Origin: Taeniopygia guttata
Lineage: Eukaryota; Chordata; Aves; Passeriformes; Estrildidae
Reading direction: 5' to 3'
DNA: 64,000 nucleotides
Assembly (NCBI RefSeq): GCF_048771995.1
Contig: NC_133024.1
Location: forward strand, 1,059,001 to 1,123,000
Position 1 is the first letter of the stretch. Each line of letters begins with the position of its first letter. Below the pieces are notes generated by a model. That model was not told where the DNA came from. It did no database searches and was given only the letters and a program-made list of their open reading frames with translations. Positions 44,801-64,000 of the stretch are shown here, in pieces. The position numbers were made by a program, and so were the translations under genes.

Positions 44801-47800
44801 TTTAATATATGGCTTAGCATTTACTCATCTTTTACTAAGTTTCCTTAATCTAGGTATGTAATAATCTTTTAGTTTGATAGGGATGCACAGTCTTCCTTTG
44901 GAGGTGATGGAAATTTAATAAAGATATTGGAAGACCTAAAACAGATCTGAAACATTCCTGTGTTAATATTATATTCTTTCCTTCTGAAAGGCTTCCTGTT
45001 CGGCAGAAGAATGTACTTTGTAGAAGAAATGCTTATCCCTTGTGTTTTGTCCTGGGCTGATCCTCTAGTGTTAGTGGGAGAGAGCACTTGGTTATTTGCC
45101 AGGTAATGTTGCCAGTTCTGCCGTGAGTACAGTCCAAATGCTTCTTTAATTTGCTTCAGAAAAATCATATAAATATAGCTCAGACTATTTAAACTGCACC
45201 ACACAAGTAGTTTTGCCCCAGATGAGGTAGCAGGCACATGAAAGCTATTTTCAGCTAGTCTGTGGCAGAAATTACTCTTGCCTCTTTTTCTGAAGGCTGG
45301 ACAAGTGGTTCTATATACCACAGAGCAAGAAGGCATTAAGACTGCAAATTTTATTTTGCTGCTTCTAAACCACAAATGTCCTTCAGCAAATACTTGAGAA
45401 AATCCTTGCTAAACTAAATTGCAGATGCCCTAACAGTTGTTGACAGTTAAGTTTCTTAGACAACCATAGGTTCCACTATTTGCATGCAGCAGTTAAAATG
45501 ATGCACTTAGCAGCCAGTCTTTATACTAAAATGTTGGGGTTTTTTCTGAATAATGTTTGTATTTGAGCTTGCAAACTTCCTTTTTTTTTATGAATTTATA
45601 TATATTGTCTGAAGAATTGCAATTTTTGTTTCTACTTGTTGCAGGTTATCTGATGAACAAAAATGGAATATATGTTCCTTTGAGATTACCTGGGTAATTT
45701 TTACTGCACTTGATGTTCTAGTGTGTCTCTCACAGATACATCTTTTCCTTAGAGGATAAAATTGTAGCAGTTAGGGGAGACTGACTAAATGACAATAAAA
45801 TGTAAAAACCAGTCAGTTCTCCTGCTAGAGGAAAAGACACTTTCTTTATTTTTCCTCTCCTGTTGTATTCATTCCCCCCTTCCCCCTTGAGGACTGTGCC
45901 ACCCAAATAAGTATGCATCAAATATTCATAAAGTCTTTCAAAATGTCTTCTTTTAATAGTTACACTTCTTTTTTTTTCCCAGATTGGCTTTCTAGGACAA
46001 GTTACTGAGAAACACTTGCTTTCTATATGCCTACCAAAAAGTTGGTCTATTTTTAAATGTTTTCTTTGTCAGCAATGGAAAAAGCACAGGATCCTTTTCT
46101 TGCAAGAACATAAACCAGTATTTACCAGGAAAGGTGCTTTGTCTCTTGGAAAGTGCCATGCCAAATTTCATTGTGCAAGAGCTCTCAGTAAGAATCTTTT
46201 TTTCTGGCTTCATTACGTTTATAAGTATCTGGGCCAAATTTATTTGTAGCATAATTCTACTGAATTAATTTTTTTTTGAGACTTTCACAGTGGTTTTCTA
46301 CCTCTAAACTAGAATTTGAGAAGAAAAGAAGAATCTGGTATTGGTTTGTCTTTCTATTTCTTGCTGTCTTCTGTGAACAATGGTGGGTGGTTAAACTGGT
46401 ACAGTTCATATATTTTCTATAAGTGTTTACATTTTGGATTTATGGTTTAAGTATTTTGTTTGTATTGCTGAGTTTTGAATTTTAAATAAATGATTTGTAC
46501 ATTTATTGAAAATGTTATGGTGTATCTTATATTGAATCTTATGGCTATAGTCATAATCTAAAATTGGATAACTCTTCTGGCCATGGGAAGCTCAGGAATA
46601 GAAAGCAAGTGATGACAAGACAAGGCATTCTTTACTTGGCACAGCTGAGACAGCTGCTGGCCACTGTTCCAGTGCCTAGGGCAGTAAGAGTGTAGTAGGG
46701 TACATGAAATAAGTTCACCAACAACTCTGAAATTGGTCTTTGTGATTTGCAGCCCTTTGTTTCTATGCCTTGGCCCTCTTTTGTGTTCTTAATTGCCTGC
46801 TGTGTTTAAATTAAAAGATGTGGCTGTATTTTGCACAGAGTTTTCTAGAAAGAGAATTAAGATTTAAGGGCTTATCAAGAGAAACACAATTGCAATGTGT
46901 GGTGTTGCCTCTCTTGGTTTGGTCAGATACCTGCTCTCTTCTTAAATAAACGAAGGCTAATTAAACATCTTTTAGGCTTTAAAAAAAAGAAACAGTTGAA
47001 TTCAGACATACATGGAAGTCATGTTTTACTTCAACACAGGTCTCTGAAAGGTAAAAAGAATACAACAATAACAAAACTGAAACAACAAAGCTAACTTTGT
47101 TTTCACTCGATTTGTAACACATGGAGGTTAGTGGACATTTTAAATCTTTACTATGTGTTTCTGCTTCATTACACCAAAGAAAAGATTTTTATTTCAAGTG
47201 GGACTCTTGCACTTCTGTGAAGGTGTTTGCTCTTAGGCTGGTGAGGCACTGGAACAGGTTGCCAAGAGAAATGGATACCAGCCCTGGAAGTGTTCAAGGC
47301 CAGGCTGGCTGGGGCAGTGAGCAGTCTGGTCTGGCCATGGGCTGGAATGCCCCTGCCCATGGCAAGGGAGTTGGAACTAGGTGATCTTTAAGGTCCCTTC
47401 CTCCTCATTCTAGGGCTCTATTTAAAAATCAAGAATAGGCACAGCTAAAGTAACTCCAGGTCTGAAAAGAGAAGAGCAGTGCCCTTTTATTTTAAAAGCC
47501 TTAAAGCTGTGCTAGTAAGTTTAAATGCTCTGTGTTGTAGGGATAGTAACCATAGTATTTCAGGGACTCAGGTTGAAGTTCACTCTTGTCCCTGTTTTTT
47601 ATTCATATTTGTAATAAGATCAGACCTTAAAATCTTTGGCTAGATTTGGAAAATGAAGGTATGGCTAGGGTGGGCCCATTTTGTTCAAATGGAAGTAGTT
47701 ACTTTTAATTTTATGGACTGAAATGCTTACTTATGCTAGGATTTATTTGGCACCCCAGCCCACTTGTTTGTGGGGTGGTGTGAGAAGCAGGAAAGTTCCT

Positions 47801-48582
47801 ACAGCCCCTTCAACCTGAAGTCTTGGGCAAATGCATGTGGTGTTGGAGCCCATGTTTTCAAGACTGGCTCTCCAGGACAGAGATGCACTTGTCATCACTG
47901 CAGCTTGCTAACTCCCAAGCTCAGTAGCTTTACAGCAGATTGGCTTTCCTATTGGTCTCTAATTCTGATACTGAAATTTTTAAGCACATGAACTAGGTAT
48001 TATTTTACTAGTAGGACAGATAAGCTACTTTTATCTTACCTACTTTCTCATATTCCTAGCTGCCTGATGCTTTCCTTCCTTTGGTGTTAAACGGGCAGGA
48101 TCTGTTCTGGAAGCCTGTGGCTGAGATGGCTGTGGCCGTGTCTGTTGTCTGGTGGAGAAATAGAAAGGAAGACCAAGAAGAGGGGGCAAACACAGAGAAA
48201 TTGGTTTCTGGCCTCTCTGCAAAAGGGCTTACCATGTTAGAGATTAGAAAGGCATCATCAAGACTAAGTATAATGATAACTGAAGAATTTATGGAAACAA
48301 GTATTGTGGGGATCACTCCCCATATCTGAGGGGAGGTGAAATGTAAAATGTGGCAAAGGTAGCACAGCAGTACCTATTTCTTTAGAAGTGGCAGGTTTTC
48401 TCACTGTTGTCGCCTTCTGTACCTTCACCCCAACATCACTTCAGATGTATTAAGAGATGGGATGATGCTTGGCATTTGCCACGTGAGTTTTGCCTTAGGT
48501 TGCACTTTGAGCTGCAGAATTTGTAGGGGAATTTGATGCTCATGAAGGAAGAGTGAAGAGAAATGAGACTGCTATGGTCATA
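41815..48582. other. CEP97 3' UTR and intergenic region up to NXPE3
   Basis: 6.8 kb with no coding exon recognised. Possible poly(A) signals AATAAA are at 43102-43107, 43541-43546 and 46485-46490, the last followed by a GT-rich stretch. T runs lie near 42169-42188 and 42838-42850. One CR1 fragment is at 47205-47412. How far the 3' UTR extends cannot be decided from sequence. Confidence 0.6.
47205..47412 (+). mobile_element. CR1 LINE 3' fragment
   Basis: The CR1 3' order is clear: GTGAGGCACTGGAACAGGTT, GGAAGTGTTCAAGGCCAGGC, GGGCAGTGAGCAGTCTGGTC, then AACTAGGTGATCTTTAAGGT and CCCTTCCTCCTCATTCTAGG. 5' truncated, moderately diverged, upstream of NXPE3. Confidence 0.82.
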
Positions 48583-48746
48583 GCTTCTCCCGTGGCTGGG
48601 AGATGGTTCAAGCCGCGATGGTTCTTGTCAGGGCTTCTCCCGTGGCTGGGAGGTGGTTCGAGCCGCGATGGTTCGTGTCAGGGCTTCTCCCGTGGCTTGG
48701 GAGATGGTTCAAGCGGCGATGGTTCGTGTCAGGGCTTCTCCCGTGG
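48583..48746. repeat. 50-bp tandem repeat upstream of NXPE3
   Basis: GCTTCTCCCGTGG recurs at 48583, 48633, 48683 and 48734. This gives about 3.3 copies of a 50-bp unit that also holds GGGAGATGGTTCAAGCCGCG. It lies just outside the CpG island. Confidence 0.92.
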
Positions 48747-48879
48747 TGCTGCCACCCATAGCGCCTGGCTCCTCCCGCAGCCTGCTTTCTTGGGCCTCAT
48801 TCCCTGCGGTGGCTCAAAAATCCCGGGGCCGGTGGTGCTGTTTTCGTTGGGTTTTGCGTCTGTTTCCCTTTTGCCCTCT

Positions 48880-50400
48880 GGGCACGGAGGCTGCGGCGGG
48901 CGCGGCGGGCCCGGAGCCGCTGTCGGGCGGGGCGGGCCGGGGCGGGGCGGGAGGAGGCGCGGCCGCCGCCGCCGTGTGGGGCGGGCAGAGGGCGGGCGGC
49001 GGGAGCCGGGCTTTAGAGCCGGGCTGTACAGCCGGGATTTACAGCCGAGCTTTGACTACCGGGCTTTCACCGCCAGCGCCTCCGGGCCGGGGCCGGGGCC
49101 GGGCCCGGGGCAGCTCCGGGGCCGCGGTGAGGGGGCGCGGGCGGCGCGGCCTGCGCGGCTCTCCGGGCAGGGGGAGCGGGGCCCGGCGGGGCGGGGCGGG
49201 CCCGGGGCCGCTGCGGAGGCCCGGGGGGAGGCAGCTGCGGGGTCCCGGGGCTGGCGGTGCCCTGCTCGGATCCCCCATCCCCGCGGCAGGGCCCGCCCGC
49301 CCGCAGGGCCGCGCTGCCCGTGCCGCTCGGGCTTCAGGGAGGCGGCGGCTGAAGGTGCTTCCTGCCGGTCCGGGGATGCTGGGGCTGCCTTGTGCCTCTG
49401 CCCGGGGATGCTGGGGCTGCCCTGTGCCGCTGCCCGGGGATGCTGGGGCTGCCTTGTGCCGCTCCCCGGGGATGCTGGAGCTGCCCTGAGCCGCTCCCCG
49501 GGGATGCTGGGGCTGCCCTGTGCCGCTCCCCGGGGATGCTGGAGCTGCCCTGTGCCTCACCCCGGGGATGCTGGGGCTGCCCTGTGCCTCTGCCCGGGGA
49601 TGCTGGGGCTGCCTTGTGCCGCTCCCCGGGGATGCTGGAGCTGCCCTGTGCCGCTCCCCGGGGATGCTGGGGCTGCCTTGTGCCGCTCCCCGGGGATGCT
49701 GGGGCTGCCCTGTGCCTCACCCCGGGGATGCTGGGGCTGCCCTGTGCCGCTCCCCGGGGATGCTGGGGCTGCCCTGTGCCGCTCCCCGGGGATGCTGGGG
49801 CTGCCCTGTGCCGCACCCCGGGGATGCTGGAGCTGCCTTGTGCCTCACTCCGGGGATGCTGGAGCTGCCCTGTGCCGCTCCCCGGGGATGCTGGGGCTGC
49901 CTTGTGCCTCACTCCGGGGATGCTGGAGCTGCCCTGTGCCGCTCCCCGGGGATGCTGGGGCTGCCTTATGCCTCACTCCGGGGATGCTGGGGCTGCCCTG
50001 TGCCGCTCCCCGGGGATGCTGGGGCTGCCTTATGCCTCACTCCGGGGATGCTGGAGCTGCCCTGTGCCGCACCCCGGGGATGCTGGGGCTGCCCTGTGCC
50101 TCACTCCGGGGATGCTGGAGCTGCCCTGTGCCGCACCCCGGGGATGCTGGGGCTGCCTTGTGCCGCTCCCCGGGGATGCTGGAGCTGCCCTGTGCCGCTC
50201 CCCGGGGATGCTATAGCTGCCCTGTGCCTCACTCCGGGGATGCTGGGGCTGCCTTGCGCCGCTCCCCGGGGATGCTGGGGCTGCCCTGTGCCGCTCCCCG
50301 GGGATGCTGGGGCTGCCCTGTGCCGCTCCCCGGGGATGCCAGTCCCGTGGCAGACTAAAAAGTCCCTTTGAAGCGATAAAACAGAGCTGCGCGGCTCTCA
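48880..50400 (+). promoter_or_regulatory. NXPE3: NXPE3 CpG-island promoter region
   Basis: CpG-dense DNA begins near 48880 with several GGGGCGGG Sp1-type boxes (about 48926-48990 and 49180-49200). The only coding gene downstream on this strand is NXPE3, so this is its likely promoter. A CGCG|GTGAGG donor-like site at about 49129 could end a noncoding first exon. The 32-bp array follows. The transcription start is inferred, not seen. Confidence 0.6.
49369..50344. repeat. 32-bp minisatellite, about 30 copies, in NXPE3 CpG island
   Basis: The unit CCGGGGATGCTGGGGCTGCC plus CTGTGCCGCTCC recurs with an invariant 32-bp period. The GGGGATG of the first copy is at 49372 and of the last at 50332, exactly 30 periods apart. 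Copies differ only by substitutions (GGGG to GGAG at the second G run in about nine units; CCC to CTT; GCCGCT to GCCTCA or GCCGCA). Almost every copy holds CCCGGGG (older copies CTCCGGGG) and two G runs. No spacer structure exists. Confidence 0.95.
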
Positions 50401-51071
50401 CTGCCGGCAGCGGTGCTTCCTGCTCGCTGACCCGCTCCCGTGTTCGGGAATGTCACCGGGCTGCCAGCTCCCAGAGGACCAGGGCGGAATCTGCGAAAAA
50501 CAGCCAGAAATTTGGTTTTCCGTGCTGGCAGCCACGCGAGCATCCAGCCCGTGTGCCCCAGTGACACGGTTTGGGCATCGCCGGTGGTAGCGGCTCCTCT
50601 GTGCCTTTACATGGCAATTTGGAGAGGTTGCACTCATATCTGCCTTTGCGAGGTTGTTGGCTTAGAGAGCTGTAGGGATAGAGAGCTGACAGGAATTGAC
50701 AACTTGTAAAAAAACCCAAAGCATGCGGCATAATTTAATGACGTATTCATAAAAATGTCATTAAATCGGTTTTTGTTTTTAACATTGGGTAAAATAGGGC
50801 TTGTGGTTACATGGAACAAAGCTGAGAGAAGCGATACTTAGCAATAAATAGCAGAAAATTCAAGGGCACAGCATTGAAGTTTAAAATAATAAAATACTTC
50901 AACAAAATCCTTGGGTCATTGTAGAAACTAAAGTGATTTTACAGGTAAAAAGTCGTAATTGCCATTTTATTTTGTGCCACTGTAAGCAAACTATCAATGT
51001 ATACATTTGATTAAGAAATATTTGTGTGTGTTTCTGTAGATGTATTTATTTTTTAATGTATTGTTTCCAAG

Positions 51072-51121
51072 GTTATCTGGCCTTTTGTGTGGATGGCTTC
51101 AGAGAACACTTCAGGAGTAGG
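51072..51121 (+). other. NXPE3: Possible NXPE3 noncoding 5' UTR exon
   Basis: A 50-bp stretch lies between a pyrimidine-containing acceptor (TTGTTTCCAAG) and a strong donor (GG|GTAAGTG). It lies between the CpG island and the start-codon exon, where a leader exon would be expected. Only splice-site quality supports it. Confidence 0.3.
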
Positions 51122-52650
51122 GTAAGTGCTAAGGCTTTTTGGTGTACTTATGGGCTTCCCTTATACAAAAAATGAATGGGATCAGTTGTTCACCAATTGT
51201 GATGAAACTGGCAGTATATTAAGCCTTTAGCATAAACAAAGCTCTAAACCTGTACATTTAAATGTTTTGGGGCACGTGACATCTACAGAATACAGAAAAT
51301 TTTGAATAAAAATATATGCAACAGTGTTTGTGGTATTTTTAGGCATCTGAAGTGACATGAAATTACATCTGAAATTTTAGGCATATGAAATTACGTTACA
51401 TTTTCAATGTCTTGTGCTTTTCAGTGATGTAGAAAGAATTCTCAGCAACAGAACTGAAAATTCTGGTTTTGTCTAATGCATTTGTTTTTCTTCCTCAAAA
51501 GGACATATATGTCCTTAAATTAGCATTTTCGTCTACTCTAGGTATATTTAATATCAATTTACGACCCAAGCTGCTGTTTTATGCAAATTTCATATTAGTG
51601 CAGAACCATTCCAACAAAGCTGCATTTTTTGTGGCATTTTGATACTTTCACTTTAATGGAAGTCTTGCTCTTTCAGTGCTAGTACAGTGGTCAGAAATAC
51701 AATCTCTCTAATTCTCAGCAAAGCATTTGAAGTTATAATCCCTATAATCCTTGTAAAGCAATTTGATGTGTGGTCTATTTTGAGGCTGTCCTGGTTATAC
51801 CAGTAATGTATTTCAGTTTTCTAGCCTGTGTTGATTTGATAAATAATTTTTCAATCGTGATATTTAATGTATCATTATGTTTCTTTTAAATTTACACAGC
51901 ACTTTTAATATAGTCTTAAAACTATAGGTACTATATATTATATTAATTGTATAAATTCTCAGTTATACAATTTATAGAAAGTTTTACAAAGTTTATATAA
52001 TCGTTTGATTGTGTTGTGCATGGTTGTATGAGTAATGCTGCTTTGAGGATATTGGGTTTGGAGAGATTGGTGTCTTCTGAGTGTCTGTCCTTGCCATCTG
52101 TTTTCTGTTTCCAAGTTTAGAGCTTCTGCAAGAACAGTACCCTTCTTGCAAAAAGACTGCATCAAAATTGTCCTTCTCAGAAGAAAAGGAAGGTTTAAGA
52201 GTCATTCTCAAGCACTGAGAACTTTATCAGTGCCTGTTAATTCTGTGATTTAATAGCAGATCAGTCAGCAAGCAACCTTAAAGGAATAATATTGTATGGA
52301 AGTTAAAACTTATGAAAGACAGTACTATTATTAGATTTAAAGAACCAATCCAAACAGATTGTATTCTTTCCAGAAGTTTATTTTTTTTTATTTTTAGAGC
52401 TGCATATCAGTACCTGAGATAAAAGGAATGATAAAAATGCAAAACAGTGAAGATGTAATGTAATGTTGCAGATGTTGCATGAAGCTAAATTTTAGTGCTT
52501 TTGACCCTCTTAGGTATCTCCTCTTTAATGCTACAGTTGATTTATTTTCCCCTCTTCCCAAACAGAAAACTGGAGGAAGATTTGTCTTGCTTATCTAAAT
52601 TTGTTTCAGACACCAGTGTTTAACAACTTATTGGAATGTGTAAGCAGGTA

Positions 52651-52767
52651 AATGAGAGATGTCTGAACCCACAAGTTTCTGCTATAAAAGCTAATGGGAG
52701 ATGTCCAAATCCACAAATTTCTCCTACAAAAGCTAATGGGAGATGTCTAAACCCATAAATTTCTGTT
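52651..52767. repeat. 42-bp tandem repeat, about 2.8 copies
   Basis: GAGATGTC recurs at 52656, 52698 and 52740 within units reading AATGGGAGATGTC, AAACCCACAAATTTC and TACAAAAGCT. AT-rich, unlike the promoter repeats. Confidence 0.92.
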
Positions 52768-53043
52768 TCAGTCTGGTAATGTCTGGATGGTGGTGGTGTG
52801 GGCTAACAGATAAATAGGGTGGTGGTTATTTGTTTTTATGATAAGAGTTTGCTTTGGCAGATCCAAGAGAATTATGTAACATGATAGATAGTGCTGTTCA
52901 GATTAGTTTCACTAAAACAATCTGTATTGACTGTTCTATTGTGCTAGTTATTGCCCCACCCTTTGTAAGCTTTCGGTGCAAAACCTGACTTTAGTTTTGT
53001 AACATTTTGGGACTTAATACAGTTTTTGCAAATGCACTTGCAG

Positions 53044-53161
53044 GAAAAGTGGAAGTCAAGTGAATTCTCTGGTGCTCTGCTGGGACGAAATGCCATTCCT
53101 GTTTGCAGTGAGTGGAAGCCATGGCAGTGTGTAACATGGGAGGGAAAGGCACGGATGGACC
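53044..53161 (+). promoter_or_regulatory. NXPE3: NXPE3 5' leader segment with upstream ATGs
   Basis: It follows a tgcacttgcag acceptor and precedes the start codon at 53162. It has ATGs at 53090, 53121, 53136 and 53155. The one at 53121 has a strong context (GCCATGG) and opens a 43-codon frame that runs past the NXPE3 start and stops at TAG 53250-53252, in a different frame. Confidence 0.6.

Positions 53162-64000
<10,839 letters not shown>

Larger units (their letters stand above)
50345..53043 (+). other. NXPE3: NXPE3 5' noncoding region / intron
   Basis: 2.7 kb, CpG-rich to about 50600 and then AT-rich. It contains a possible 50-bp noncoding exon (51072-51121) and a 42-bp tandem repeat (52651-52767), listed separately. 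No other element recognised. Confidence 0.6.

Noticed and set aside
44869-45375. 168-codon minus-strand frame after CEP97
   Set aside because: No recognisable domain, AT-rich codons, and a position in likely 3' UTR or intergenic DNA; probably chance.
49369-50344. Possible CRISPR-like array
   Set aside because: Repeats are contiguous with no unique spacers, in vertebrate DNA; it is a minisatellite.
48553-50371. Very long open frames (up to 601 codons) over the 32-bp array
   Set aside because: They are a by-product of a stop-free repeat whose length is not a multiple of three; all frames are equally open and none has a family match or codon signature.

Overview
The window is vertebrate nuclear DNA, almost certainly from a bird and probably a songbird. 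Five spliced protein-coding genes can be read from recognisable protein sequence with GT-AG junctions. Dispersed repeats are sparse and all resemble the 3' part of CR1 LINEs, the typical avian retroposon. CpG-rich promoters carry GC-rich minisatellites. Gene order and orientation (PCNP +, ZBTB11 -, RPL24 -, CEP97 +, NXPE3 + and running off the end) match human 3q12.3, so this is a conserved syntenic block. I saw no bacterial features, tRNA, rRNA, CRISPR array or endogenous retrovirus.

Layout. 1-4776: PCNP exons 2 to 5, with the first exon off the left edge. 4777-9830: the convergent 3' UTRs of PCNP and ZBTB11. 9831-22938: ZBTB11 on the minus strand, 11 coding exons reconstructed end to end in frame (1,040 residues). 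22939-23480: the ZBTB11 CpG-island promoter, with a 47-bp repeat carrying YY1-like sites. 25596-29190: RPL24 on the minus strand, 6 exons, 157 residues. 29191-29495: a 305-bp divergent promoter shared by RPL24 and CEP97. 29496-41814: CEP97, 11 exons, 862 residues. 41815-48550: CEP97 3' UTR and intergenic DNA. 48583-50344: the NXPE3 CpG island, with a 50-bp repeat and a 32-bp repeat of about 30 copies. 53044 to the right edge: the first three coding exons of NXPE3.

How the genes relate. They are neighbours by conserved synteny rather than one pathway. PCNP is a nuclear PEST protein linked to ubiquitin control. ZBTB11 is a zinc-finger transcription factor with a BTB domain and an integrase-like HHCC finger. 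RPL24 is ribosomal protein eL24. CEP97 is the CP110 partner that caps centrioles. NXPE3 is a membrane-anchored neurexophilin/PC-esterase family protein. The only shared control element visible is the RPL24/CEP97 divergent promoter.

The most unusual feature is the density of short GC-rich tandem repeats at promoters and next to splice sites: the 47-bp YY1 array, a 20-bp array repeating a splice-donor-like GGTGAG, a pyrimidine-rich 26-bp array before the last ZBTB11 exon, and the 32-bp array at NXPE3. No wholly new gene system was found.
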